Shown: positions 24,616-39,600, numbered from the stretch's first letter. The stretch is DNA of 64,000 nt from Xiphydria camelus (GCA_963678675.1 OY783192.1:4598001-4662000), one strand, 5' to 3'. The notes: generated by a model from the letters alone, not told the origin. Made by a program: numbers and translations.

Positions 24616-27600
24616 CTAGAGGAACGATCTTTATTCACGTCGATTCTTCCAAAATAAATCGCGCGAGAACTCGTCCGTGGATTAACAGCGATGCGAACAC
24701 GTACCGGTAAGATCATTGTCGAGATCTCGATCGTCGGCGAGAAGCTCGTTGTCGTCCATGAGATCGGCCGATTGCAGTTGCTGCTGGTGAGCGCGAGACG
24801 CGGCGAGATGAGCGTGAAACTCCTCGCGCGCCTGAAGAATCGCGTCTTCGGGGGCACCATGCTCGAGGGCGGCTTTCAAGGTCGCCTCTGGGTGACTCGA
24901 GCCCAGGGGGTTGTGCACGAAGCGTTTTCGTCGGCGCGCGTCGTCTTCCCACGCGTCTAGCTTCCAGTATTCTGCCAACCTGGAAGAATGCGGGACCGAT
25001 AATGAGGAAAGGTCTTCCGACTTTTATCGGTCCGTTGCATCGTTGCACTTTCGCTTGGCTCTCGTGGCGATGATCGCGAAAAGTGCAACAGTAAGAGGGT
25101 GCGAAACTTACTTCGCGGCCATCGGGTCCATGTAGCCCCAGGCGCCGTGCTTGTTGGACAGAATATTGCGCACCTTCTCCAGCAATCGACTGGCAATGAC
25201 ATTGTCTCGTCTTCGAGCGGCCGTAATCAAGTGATCGCACATCCGCTCCTCCTCTCGTCGGTCCAACAGAGTTTGAGCGCATTGAGACTGGAAATCGAAA
25301 GGATGCGTAGATTTTCTTGGACGCGGCTATATCCGGCCGACGTATGTAACGGTGACGCGAAGAAGGGGTTTCGTCGCGCGCGTTGGATAAGCAAAATTAT
25401 TGCCGTACCGCGCGACACTCGACAACGTTACGTACCGTACACGCGCTCGTAGCGCGATAACGATCGTAAAACGCGCAATGTTCTCGTAGGAGTAAAGCCC
25501 GTAAACGTGAGCGGATAATTTAGAGGCGGCTTCGGCAACTCGCGGATGCAATACAAAAGTCGGGAGCCGAAAGAAGGATCGGAAGTTAACCGTGGAATGT
25601 TTCCTACGGCGCTTACCTCGAAATCCGCGTGCTTGAGGACGTCGTCCGCCCGCATCCTGTTCAAAATGAATTCGGCTTCGTTTGCCACGCGGACTATGTG
25701 GTCCTTCATCGCGTGAGACAGCAACCTTTGCAAATGTGACGGTGAATTAAAGAAACGCGGCTATCTCGAAACCGCGCCTTTCGGCGTGAGTACCCATAAG
25801 AGCTAACTCGTCCGACCGTTTATGCGTACCTTCCCTCGTTAATAAGCTCGATGAAGGCCAGCCCCGCGTGCTTCTGCAGGGAATTTTGCCATTCCTGAGA
25901 GCAGAGCAACATGACCAGTTCTACCACGGAGTTGCTGTTCTTGAACGTCGTTAGACCTGCCCGACAGATAAGGGTGGAATACGATATACGAAACCTTATC
26001 GATTCATCTACCTCTCGTACGCAAAGTCCGAGACGCGAGCGCGCCTAAACGTGACACAACCGTCATTCGCAACGTTCATTGAATTTTAATCGCTCGAATA
26101 GTGTGCAACCTCCCTATCCGAGGTGCATACTAATTCGAGACGACTGCGGAGTACTCGCCGGCCGTGTTCAAACGTCAAGTGGAACGCGTGGTATTAAAGT
26201 GCGCGATATGTAAGTGGAATTTCAGGGTACCGAGCGCGATTTTAATAACGATGGAATTACAGTTACGTAAACGGGTAGGGCAGATAATTATCGATAAGCA
26301 TAGGCTGGCGTAATTGGCGAGAATATATTGCGACGGAAAATCGTCGTCGTTTTAATGTACGTGGATATAACAGGGAAAGACTGGTGCCAGTAAATTTTAC
26401 TGTATTTATACACAGAGAAAAAGAATTAGTTGGATCTACTGAAAATTATTTGCGGGGTCACAAGTAATTATTTCTTTATATCAATGAAATTTTTTAATGC
26501 ACACATTAATTCGATATCTATTCCTTAAAATCATGTGCAATAGTATGATTGCGGGGAAGAAATATCTAATTAATATATGAAAAAAGATATAATTGATGTA
26601 AATAAATAATTACTTGCGATCCCGCGAGTAATTTTTAGTCTATTAGGTTAGGAGGTAGGTCCTACCTCTCTGTATAGTAAAAGAGGTACACATGAAGGTT
26701 TTCGGGTGTTTTGACAGTGCAGTATAGTAATTTGGCTTTTGAAAATATTAAATCGTGATAGTTTACATAATAATTTACTAGTTTTTAAGGAAAAATTGTT
26801 CTTTGGCACAGTAAGAGCATCCAAAATCTTTTATTGTAATTACAGTAACATTTACTGGTACCAGTCGATCTGTGTATTCTTATCAAACAGCTTTTCATTA
26901 ACAATCCGTTGAAATAACTGATTGTTACACTACCTTTTCCTTCCATGAGCAACTCTTGGCCGTGCGAGCCGACCAACGTTTTAGACAGGAACGGCGCGAA
27001 GTCGACCATGATTTCGCGAAGGAGGGGACAGACGGAACCAAGGGCCATTTCTAGTTTTTGCGTGAGCGACGCCTCTCGCGACGGTGTGGGTACCGGAAGA
27101 TGATCGACCAGACCCTTCATCGGTAGATCGTCCGGTCTTGGAGACGCGGCTGTCACGACCAATCTGTCCGGAACTCGGACCACGGAAATCTCTGCCGCTG
27201 GTTTCTCGCCGCGTTCCGAGTTACCCAACATTTCCTGGTCGTGCACGACGTTACCCTCGTTGTCCGGAAGATCTTCTGCGAATTGGAAAGTAAAATTGAT
27301 TTCGTCGCTTCGGTTCTTTTAGGATTTGATCGGTTGCGCGTTTCTTTTTAAATAATCGCACGCACCGTACACTGCGAGAAGAGTTTATTTGCAGTTAATA
27401 AATGTACCTATACTTGATTATGGCGAAAGAAATATTTTGTTGGGCCAAATAAATATATATTCATTATTAGAATGTCTCTTTTATTCGAATAGAAGTAGGA
27501 TAATACCTAATGAATATTTACTTGGCTCAACAAAATTTTTCTTTCGCCATGATCAATTATACGTATTATATGAGACTAAACTTACTCACAAGGAAAGAAA

Positions 27601-30600
27601 CTTAAATTACTATTATTTTATTATCTATGAGCTTTTGACTCATATTTGTATAATACTTTTTTGAAGATTACATTTTCATCTACAATAAAGTCTTACATCG
27701 ATGTTGGCCAAAAGTTCAAAAATAATAAGATAATAGCGATTGAAGTTTGTTTTCTGGCGAGTAAGTTTAGCCTCACATATGGTATATAAACTATAAATAA
27801 ACTATTTTCTCAGTGCAGGGGCGTTACTCACCACGCGCGTGGGCGATATTGTGAATATTTCGCGGATCTTCCCGCGGATTCGTCACGGGAATCGTGTCGC
27901 CGTCTTCGTTCAGATTAACATCGGTCCAGGCTTCCTCCGAGGAGTTGAGTTTATTTTCGTTATCGGTGGTGACCTCGGAAGGACTAGGATCTGCCGTTAT
28001 GTTGCTTTGGTGAACCGTTTCCTCGCTGGAATCGTTGCTCTGGGAGAAAAAGGAGAGGGACGGTCGTTAAGAGGAGAAAGGGGAAGCCAAGTTTTTTCTA
28101 TTCCCAGTAATCTGTATAAGTCTTATAGAGTCTTGTATTTTCTAGTTTTAATGTGTCTTATAAATTGTACTCGAAAGAATATCTCTCCAGCCGTAATTCA
28201 CTCCACAACTCAATGCACAACGACGAATACCAGATTACATATTAAATACTCGATTACTCGATTAAAGTCCTATTAGCTACGACGCTACATGAGCACACAT
28301 ACGTTATATACTTCTCTTACATACAGTATCTACAGAAACTTCTGCACCCTCGTATAAGATTCTATTGAAATAAATAGGTATCTATACACCTCACAATGCT
28401 AATAAAACAACATGCGATTAGTAAGAAAAAATAATACGATATGCAAGAAACCACCTACCACGTTCAAATAAAAGAAAATTGAAGCCGTTAGTCTTCATAA
28501 GTGGATAATAAAAGCACTATGAAGAAGAAGGAATTAGATCGGAACGATTTCCCATATTGATCGGGTGGTGTGATCAGGCTGTAATTAATGGAATCGTTGA
28601 GCCCGTGATAATTGCACGCTAGAGTAGTAAATGTACTCGCGAGTCAAGTATCATTCTCGTTTTTCCCCCATTTGAACCTTTCCTTAAGACGTGAAGTGCA
28701 TCTTTGCGCGGATTATCTTCCACGATTCGGACCAGATTTTACCTGTAGATTTCGTGGATGCAGATCGGACCTCGTAGAGGGGCCAAGCGTGGGTTCTGAT
28801 GAGGTGTAATCCTCGAGGATAGTCCGTGGCCGAGGTATACCACCGTGACCTCCCTTCAGAACCGGTAGTTAGTACGCATAGCAATACAAGCAAAGGGGGT
28901 TAATATTGAGTCAGAGAAGAGGCGATTACATGCTTGTATAATAGGTATACATTCAAATTAGAAAGGATATTATAGAAACGAATCGTAGAAGTTTACATTT
29001 GCATAATACGAAAGAGATACCACAGCACGTTATAATTAATAAATTGAGAGAGACATTTTCTAAGTGTTACTTTTCAAGATACAATGAATTTACACACTCG
29101 TGAAATATCCAGGAAGACGATGGATTTCACGAAACGAAAAATATAATTACTCGTCCAATCGTATTTATATCGAATGCGATGCGTTGTCGATCGATTGATA
29201 TTACATGCGAAATACCACATATATAACTACCATCACGTACATTGTTCACTTCTTAAAATAATTACAATCAAACGCGCTACCAAGTCGCGTGCAATTCCCG
29301 TAAAACCTTCTGTATGACGTTATTAGTTGCTACATTCGTTATTTTAAATTGGACATTAAAGTTTTCATCAGAAATTATTTACAGTCCACTTTTCAGGGTA
29401 TTTTCATGGACCTTGTCATAATCGTAAATATTAATTTTCTGTATATTTTAGAGAGCTTCTGATCTGAGTAGGAACACAATTATACGATTGTTGACGTAAT
29501 TTGCAGATGTAAAGAATCTACTCTTCCTAAGTTATTTTAAGCTCCTAGAGTAAAAGAAATGTTGAAAAATCTACGAGATACAAGTTTACTTTAATTTGAC
29601 TCGACTAAATTGTAAATTTTCCTAAATACTGCAAATATCTAATAATACCTTCTGAATGACGCGCTAACCAATCCAGCCAAACTAGTATCTAATTGTAAGT
29701 TTAAAGAGTAAAACTGTGTTCGAAGAATAATTCAGTTGCTACCTGCAAACTACTCAAGTACAGATAACTTGTTGTCGCGGCTTTGAAAAGTTAGGAAGAA
29801 TTCGATTCTTCAATTTGATATTCAACTTTGATTAGATTATAATTATTACTCTCTTACCTTGGTGGACGGAGGACCGGACGAAGTGACGTCATGATCAGCC
29901 AGGATGGAAGAATTATTCTCATCGACAATTATCACTTCGTACTCTCCGTCTTCTTGAGAACCGGATTGGCTCATGATACCCCCGCTCCCTGAAAAATGTT
30001 CCAAACATGTGGTTCACGACGGTCGTTCGATTCTCATGCGTAGATCAAATTTGTTTCATTTCCGCAAAGCAGATTGGTATCAGATTTCATGCGATCGACG
30101 ATTTTACGATCAATATAAACGATTCGAAGCAAAACGGTTACGTTGCGCAAAGCGTAGAGGTTTTGTACTTTTCTTTCAGCAGCAAATTCTTCTTCCTCGA
30201 GAAATGAGCTCGAGCAAGCAATTTCGAGGATAAAGCTCCATCCAAACGAAATGCAGTGACTGTAAAGATTGATCGGTGGGATTCGTGCGATCGGCAACGG
30301 TTATGGAATAATAATTGGTCATTCGTTCCTTCGTAATCGAACGAAGGCAAGGTTCAATGATGTATGTTCTGTCGACGCTGCATGTCGAACGTGTGCTCAG
30401 GTTGACTATACATTCGCAATTTCCAAAATGCGGGAGAATGGTGAAAATTGAGGATTCGTTATACTGAAAAAAAGTGTTACATTCAACGCGACGATGCGGT
30501 TGAATATGGCGAACCTCACGGTGTAATTGTTTCGGTTTAAGTAGATATCGTCGCTGTTACTGCAATAGGTCGTATGTCAAAAAATCACCACCCTCCGCTT

Positions 30601-33600
30601 AAGACACTTTACGAACCAAAACCAATGCTACTACCATACTGCAAAATCTCGTATTTCAATCATAAGGGATATTATCCCTTATGATTGAGATACGAGGGCC
30701 TGCAGTATGGTAGCAGCCCTAGTTCTGGCTCGTAAAACGTCTTAAACAGAAAATGGCAATTTTCCGACATACGACCCATTGCAGTAACAGCGACGATATT
30801 CACTTGTTTCAACTTCAAATTGGTTGTCTTAACTCTGTGTATTTGTCCTTACAGTCTTATGCTACTGAAACGACTAAACCATGAGGTTCGCCGTATTCAA
30901 CCTTACCGTGATTGAATGTAGCACTTTTTTTTTCAGTGTAGTGAATATCTAAGGGGACAATCGAGTTTTCGAGAGATTAAAGGGATCAGGGGAATAATAA
31001 TGATATTGTTCTATCAGCAAGTTCTTCATCAACCGTCAAGACATTTAAAAAGCTAAGTTTGCCCTTCCACGAAGTCGATTAGAAGTTATACTGTGCTTAT
31101 CCATGCTTAATATAAGTATTATATTATACACATCGAGGGAAAATTTTTTGAAATCAAGTGACCGTTCATTAAAATTTTCTTTAATACCTACATCGATCGA
31201 TAAAGTAAAGTTTAGATCGAATCAAGGTTCATTTGAGTCCAGAAACTATTGTTTAGTATACAAAATTTCTCTTTCAGTGTAGGTACATACCTACGTTTGA
31301 TTTCGCACTATCTATTCTGGTGTGTGGAAATGCAGAAATTAGACGCATGCAGATGCTACGTGTATTATAGGGATACGTACATAAGAATATGTACGTGTCG
31401 ATTTGGCATTTGGTATTGACAATATTAATACACTTATTAAGTTTACGAGTGTCCAAAGTACGGGGGTTTGCACAGAATAATAAAAGTCTTCTGCCAAGCG
31501 CCAACTATATAATTTTGACGACGGGCGCAATTTTGTATAGGTACACTTGTCATGCGTCACTGTACACACAAAACTTGCAAGCTAAGCGTGTAAGAACGAA
31601 CGTCCCATTGATTAATTACATTCAAACGAAATAATAACATGCTTCAAAGCAATATCTACTCCTCATGAAATTTTCCTTCTTTGCATATAGATTCTCTTTC
31701 AGACTTTAGCTTTTTCTGGGAGACCACTTTTCCGTGAATACCAAAGCACCGTCATTCTAAATACGCCAATGCAACACCATCAGTCGCAAGGTGCGCTTGA
31801 CAGCAGCGCGAGGAAGATGCCAAAGGCGAATGCGTCAGAACGAGTTGCATCGTCTCGACGCATCGCATCCGTGCGGGAACGATAAATTATTGCTGCAACT
31901 AACTCCAATGAAGGTGCGAGAGGATAATGTGGTAAAGTAATAGAAAAAAAAGAGACAACGATCACATTCCACAATCAGAACGTATGCACAAGCACTTCGA
32001 GGAATATATTTTCCAAGAGCAATTACCTTGCAGACCGACACCAGAATTTCTATGATAGAGATTTCGGGGCTGATCGATATGCTTTTGAAGCGTATGATGA
32101 TGGTTGTTGTTATTGTGATGATGATAATGATGGTGACGATGGTAACTATAGTTATTCGGGTGATGATTATAATGATTGCTGTGGTGATTCGGGAGGTAAT
32201 AGCTGGAGGGGGGCTGGCGATTAGAGTGCCTGGCAGCCGGTAGCGGGTGCTGGTGGTGGTGCTGGCTGATGTGGTGGTTGGCATTGGCATTCGCATTCGT
32301 ATTGGCGTTAGGGTGAGACCCCGGGAGGAACTGAGGGTACACGTGGTGAGACCACTGTGGAAACAGAGGCCGCCCTCCTCCACCACCACTCCCATCTGCT
32401 GAGGAATCATCACATTTACCACATTACCACGTTTTAACCGTTCTGCCTAGCTCTTTCGTCCTTCCTTCCTATTCTTCGAGACGAACTATATTTCACTCTG
32501 GCAGATGCTGGATCACGATGACGTGGGGTTATCGGAACCATTGATATTCTATCGTATCTCTGGCAAATGCAGCACGTATCACGTAGTGCGGTACCACAGA
32601 AATGTATAAATATTAATGAGGACGTGACAATTTTGTGCATTTCCTTCGTTTATTCCTTCGACTTCTTTTATTCACCACTCTTAGTGAGGAGAAACGTTCA
32701 ATCGCGGTGGATTTATAAACGATCGATCGCGTGAACGAGGAATATCGTTCACGACTGAAGAAGGACTGATTGCTCGGACCAGAAAATCTATGTTGAATTT
32801 AGAATGCTAAAATTGGCAGATTTGCTAGAGCGAAATTTAGTATAGATATTTAATAACAAGTTATTCTCGGTGATTAATCCCCGATGGCGAAGAAAAGTCC
32901 GAATGAAATGTAAGTACAATACTTATATCGATGAGATGGAAGGGTAATTAAGTAAAGAGGGGAAATAAATTTATAATTGATGAAGTAATGATGAGAAATA
33001 ATAATAATCGATACGTGGAACACAACGAAAGCTCCGACATGACACGGTTGAACGATGACCATCTTCTCATATTGCATCTCTGAGAGGATTTATTGGTTAA
33101 GGAGTATTCGACTTTTGGATGATGTTATGATGGGATCAAATGATTCTAAGGTTTAAAAAAAATGGTGCTCAAAGGCATTCGACAGACATCAAAACTCTCA
33201 CTGTCAGATACAGACAAGAAGTTAATCTCTACAACAGTGCAACTACACATGCTGTACTACTGAGTGAACTCAAGTATTACCTTCGTAATAATAGTTACAT
33301 TATTGGCGGTGTAACAATAGTTTATAAGTACTATATCTACTGTTTGGTATATTATTGTGCAAGAAACACTGATTGATAGGGCAACGTGGCAGGAGTAATG
33401 TTTTTGCACTCCAGATTGTTAAAATCAAACGTAATAATACGTTCTTGATCGCGGTATATTATTACTTTTAATAACTCGTTGAAACATTTTGATCATTTTC
33501 AAGAATAATAAAACTCTCTTCATCTAAATCTTATATAAATCGATTCCAGTTTGCGTCAAAATTTTGATATCGGAGATGTTGATATTGCTAATTTAGAGGA

Positions 33601-36600
33601 GGTAGGTTCTGTTGCAAACTGTCAAATTGTTTCAATGAATTAATATTATAGGATATTGCTATATTATATAACTGGAAAGAATTCATTAATCATAATTTTT
33701 TCACGTTCTATGGTTTTGCGTTAATAATACTGCGAAACACTATTTGTGTAAACTCTACCAGATAGAGGACTATATAAGATAGCATTGCTATAAAAAAAAT
33801 ATCATCTAAAGGGGGGTAATATTTGTAATAGACATCGTTAAGTAGTTTAAACGTATATAATCAGGATTGATCAAGTTTAATAGTACCTCGCTACTGTGAC
33901 TATTTGCTGAAATGGGAAATGGAGTCAATTCTAGAAAATATATGCACGAAATCTTAAATAATAATTATATTCTTCTTGGTAGCATTTGAATTGGTGGAAC
34001 ACCGTAAATATCATGCGTCTAAGGAAATCGTATTCATGCTCTATACTTATGCGTTTAGGAAAAATTGAAATACACAAGCCCGAACATTCAATGTAATGTA
34101 CTTTGACGGTAGTGTTTGTAAAGGGGGCCACACTCATCTGACACGTAAGAGTTTTGACGAGAAAATAAATTAAACGCTGCATTATCGCAAATAATTAGAT
34201 GATCATTGACGCGGGATTCAAAACTAGAGCAATTCGTATGGATGGGATTGAATATGTAAACAATATTTTTGACACCACGGTAACAAAAAAGAATGTTGAC
34301 AACTTTAAAGGAAACATATACATAATCAGTGACATTATACATAATATAGACCTATACTTGTGTCGTAAAGCAACAATTAAATAATATATCGGATTGAATA
34401 ACTGTTCGTTATCCACCTCAATAACTGTTATTTCATTTGTCGTACTTATGGTTAGCAAACTGACGTACGATATATAGCCCGAAGTCTATATTGATTCTTC
34501 TATTATGTGTTTTGGCGATATTAGAATCGTTTAACCCGTAAATAATCGTTCCGCGAATTATTTCTAGTTCTTTTTTAAAGTTTTAGTTTAGCGATACAGC
34601 ATTACCTGAAGGACTGCCTGCTCTCAGATTAGCCCCATTGGTTTGCACCGTTTGAACAGGACTCGGAGGGCGCTGGGAAATCGGCGGCTCTAATATGTCT
34701 CGATACTTCGAGACCATTAGTACAGAGATGAAGTAAACTATAGCTAGGGACAGAAACTGGGCCTGCTTGGTTTCTTCCTGGAAATGAAGAAAAATGTCGG
34801 TTATAATATTTTCCGTGCTTTTAATGAAGATATGTGTTACCCAAATTTTAAGTACTTACAACATCTCTGTATATTACAGCCCTCAAGCGATTCACGTCCA
34901 TATCCTGTAGTAACTTTTCCGGATCCTTAACGGGACTCAGTTGATTTGCCAAATTATCCACAATGTTCTACAAAGGAGAGACGGCTTTATCAAGATTGCC
35001 GAGAAAGTGATTCATTTCGAAATTGGAGAATAATAATGTACTCAATGGCAAACTCTCAGAGATAGAGGAAGCCGACGCCACGAGAAGATTAATTTTATCG
35101 TTAATAATTATAAAACAAACGTACCTTGGGTGATGTCTGAGCTCCACGAATGAGAGATTGTATATACTGCGATTTATTACTAGAACCAATCTGTCGACCT
35201 AACATGCTGTAGGGTCTGCCACGCTCTTTACACTCTAAGCAGTTTCTAACGGCACATGTACAGACCTAAACAAGCAATACGTCGGATAATTGTAAATGAA
35301 GTTAGAATTCAATTTGCGATGTGAGATCAATGCAATATCGGAGAAGTAAACGCAATGAATTGGCGATATTTGAATCGCTGTCTTCGGAAAATAGATCGAA
35401 GCGCGTAAGGTTTGAAAATTTCTAACATATTGCATCAATCCGATCCTATTATCGTCCTATTCTATGAAAATGACAACTGATGATCTACAATATAATCATA
35501 ATGTAATGCAATGCGATGAAGAGGAGCACTCCACAACGAGAAGAGTTAACTGAGCGCTTTCCCTATTTTCAATTTAAAAATCATCCTCTATATTAACCCA
35601 AAGGGTACTGTGAATATACTCCACCAGGGTACTCCAGGGTCATTCTCGTTTTTATGCATTAAGGAACACGATGAAAGTGCACACTAACATACAGCACACT
35701 TGATTTCCATAAAGTTATATCGTGTGTACGGCTCATATGATGTATGAGTAATGATGTGTGCGTATACGTGAAGGGTGATGATGTTTTCTGAATGTGATGG
35801 CAAAAGTGGCAACCTTCGCTGACGAAGAATACGTATCAAGCAGTAATACAAACCAGTCGCAAGCATTGCCGTAAAATTCCACCACTGGACATATTCTTCT
35901 CGGCTTCGAGTTCCCCAAAATTGAGAGAGCTGGCAAAAATAAGTACGTCTGCCATATTAACTAGCCTTTGAAGAAAGGAAACTGCTACTTCGATCGGCAT
36001 CCCCTGAGTTGGCTCTATTACATCCAGCTCACTCTGTAAGTGTACAATTGTAAAGGATTGTATTAGTGTCAGCCGAATGATTTATATCCAGCAGATTTTA
36101 AAAATTATTATACTTACATTAGGAGAGGTTGCTGACGCCAGTAAAGGCAAAAGTCCACCGCAGGCAATTATGAGGTTGTCGGCCAGTTGAGAGATCAAGT
36201 GAACAGTGTTCACAACGAATATGGCATTTTCGCTGCTGTTCACAAAATCTAATACGGACTTTGTCGAGTGACTAGAATTTTAAAAATGAAAATCAGGCAA
36301 ATTTCTCGGGGTTTTTCGTGCTAACGGAATAAAGATAATAGACTCGTACGAAGGGTGAGGATTAATTTACGAGTCGTACCTTCTCCAGACCTGAATATCC
36401 GTTTCGAGTGAAAATAGTACGTCGGAGAGTAATCTCTGATGTATGTAGGACCACTTAAATTCTGGTATCCTGAAAGGAGGACGCGTAGGACCTGGACTGA
36501 ACATCGGTCTCGTGGATGGATTTCCTTGCTTAGCACGTTTCGACTCTGCGATAAAAACGTCGGATGAAATTTCGGTAAACTTTGAGCAATTGAAATAGCA

Positions 36601-39600
36601 GTCACAAAGAGAGGTCGATCGGCTCAACTTACCGAAATGATTGGGATCCACTTGCGTGGACGTTGAGGCACTCCGTGGTCGTTTTTGGGGTGACATTTTT
36701 CTCGAGGGAACGGGCAGTGAAGGAGGTTCGTCGCCACTGTCTTCCGCGACTGCCTCCGAGTGTACAATTGGCAAACTTGATCTACGACGAACATCTACAT
36801 GATCTGGAGTTAAGTCATTCAACAACGGATTGTCCCTTGCAACCACATTAGAACTAACGATTTGAGGCACACCATCGGATAAACTTGTTTTAGTTGCATC
36901 ACAGACCGTAGATATTGTTGGAATTTGCTGTTTAGTATTTGGCACTTGCGTCACGTTATCTACAGAACTTTGAACATCGCTATTATTACAAACACTATCT
37001 TCTACCTCTACCTTGTCAGTTCTTACTGGAACGTCTGCTTTATCACTTACACTAGTAGAAACATTGGACGGCTCCCCTGAATGTTCTTCGTTTATCTTCT
37101 CCTCCTCGTTATCATTAATAACAGCACTTTTTTCCTCCGCTACAGAGTTTACAGAACTATCGCCGTTACTTAACGCACTACTTATTGGTTCTGCCTTTTC
37201 ACTTTCCACCTCTGCCACTTCCGCGCAAGCTTCAGAGCTTTCTACTACGCTAGTTGAGCAATTAAGACTTTTTACATTTTCTTCCCCGTTATCTTCGTCG
37301 CCTTTAGCGTCAAGATTTTTGTCGATTTCCTTCTTTTCCTCCTTCTGGACGGCAGAGGTGTCTTCCTCCGGTTCGCAGATCTCCACCACGCCGTTATCTC
37401 TGGCCTCGGCTGGATGTTCTTGATTTTCGGTCGGTGTCGGATAACCTTCCGACGTGTCGCTGTCCATGACTTCGCGATCGTTTTCTTGACGGGGCCTTTC
37501 CTCTTTCTTAACGTCTGGTACTTCGGCTGCGTCTTCCGGAGGATCGATTTTCACTATTTCGTCCGTGTCGGCGCTGTCGTTCGACGAAGGTGTTTGCAGA
37601 TTTTCGATTGTCGTTAGTGTCTTCTCAGACGCTTCTGTAGTAGTGGAGGGAGTGATGTCATCGCCGTCTTCCGCGACGCCGTTCTCTGTTTCGCTGATCT
37701 CTTCCAACTTTTTTTCACGCGTCATCTCTTCGGTTTCTTCGGAGGACGGTACAACGTCGGTGCGTAATTGTTGGTCACTGTACGTTATACACCGAGCATC
37801 CTTCTCTGCGTCTTCCTCGCCGACCTTCCGAACTTCCAGAGTTTTGTCGCTGATTTCCGGGATAGGTGGTGTCGATATCGATTCTTCTATTCCTTCCGTA
37901 ATCGAAGGTTCCGCACTGCTTGGCGTTTCCCCATTCACTGCAACGCTCTCTTCCTGCTCTTTCGGAACCTCTTGCACTATCGAATCGGGACTAGAACTTT
38001 CAATTTTATGCACTTCACTGTAGAGATCGCTGGAACTTTCGATCGAGATCACTTCGCTGGTTTCTTGCGTTGTCGTCAGCACAGAGATGGCTTCGCTGTT
38101 TGCTTCCTCTAGTATAGTCGGTGTATCTGTGTTGTTTTCCCGGGCTGTCGTTGGAGTCTCGGGTTTGTCACTGAGTCTCGAATCCAAGGAGACGGCTTCG
38201 CTGGACTGAAGCGTCTCTAGAGTTTCACTGCGTGATTTTACTATCGCCGGGCTGCTGTCGCTTTCGGTGTTATCTATAGAATTCAGGTCGCAACTGCACG
38301 ATTCCTCGAGTCTGTCAACTCCCTCGACCGCGTCGAATTCCTGAGGAAAAAAGAGAGCGATTAAATAATCCTGTTAATCGTGGCAGGATTGATTCTTCCT
38401 TTCTTGTTGAAATTACTTTGTAATTTCGATCTATGTCTTGAACGTCATTGGGTTGCTGATTGACCCACGGTGTTGGTTTGTTGTAACCGTTGGTTCCAGG
38501 GTGTTGCTGGTCCCAGCCGGAAATGGTGCTTATTGGCCTCTGTTGCCTCAACTCTGGATCCGTTATGTTGTCAGACCTCTGCCTCTCGTAATGCTCATAC
38601 ATCTGAGCGAATTGCAGTTTAAATTCCTCGTACGAGACCTGAATGGAGGCAATTGTCATTTAATTATTTATTCAGAATGATAACAATTTTTTCATTCTCC
38701 TTACCTTCGAATGTACAATGGCCAGGGTGTCAACCCACACTCGCCATCCGCCGTATTCGTGCTTAATGGCGTGATGGAGTAACATTCGAAATAACGAGTA
38801 CACCATATCGGATATCTTCTGTTCTTCCGTATTCTTAGGATGGATGTAGGCCATCGCTATCAGCCACTCCTGCCAGACCGACATTTGCAATACCGTTCGC
38901 CTGTTTTCTCGGTTGTTATTGCACAGCAGAGTCATATCCGAGAGGAACAATTTCTTCACTTCCAAAAGTTGTTCCGTTTGCTTTGATTGTCGTATCAGAG
39001 TCGCGACTACTTTGAGAATCACTGCAACGAAGGAATACGATAAATATTCGTACACTCGGTTCATTTGTGCTACTGACAATGCAGAACGGGGTTCAATGGA
39101 AAATATCAATTTACGACTGTGATTTGTGGCCCTGCGACTTACTCGGATTTTCTAACCGATAATGGGATTCTGGTTCGGGGTGTCTAGTGTAAAGAATTTG
39201 TTGGCTAATGTGCTCCGTCATAATCTGCAAGAAATGGATTTCTTTATTACTAGAAACAGAGCCTTTTATCCCGCCAAAACTTCCGTTCGAAATGATGGAT
39301 GAATACCTCATACAAAACATTGTACGTCGGCAAGGATAGTGTCTCTTCGTTCAACAATAGTCTTTCGGCGAGTAGCGTGTACAAATTGTGAGGACTCATA
39401 ACGTCGTATTTCCTTCTGAAAATTAAGCATCCTCAGTATCTTCAAACGTGAAAGTTCGCGAGTGCGTTTCCGCACTGCGCATTCTCACTCTGAACACTTA
39501 CTTGTGTGTGCTGCGACTGAGGAAGAACCCCAGGAGTTTCAGTGCCTGAAGGCGGATCAAGTGACTCTCGGCGGCCAACAATTTGAAAATTGTTCTCACG

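Noticed and set aside
31835..32422. 195-codon minus-strand frame rich in Thr, Ile and Met
   Set aside because: Alternative frame of the same CAT/AAT-type repeats as w26; it does not match the splice phase of w25 and w27.
37565..38023. 152-codon plus-strand open frame (and others at 37013-37423, 37768-38112)
   Set aside because: Antisense shadows of the Glu/Ser/Thr-rich rg exon w19, whose composition avoids stops in reverse frames.
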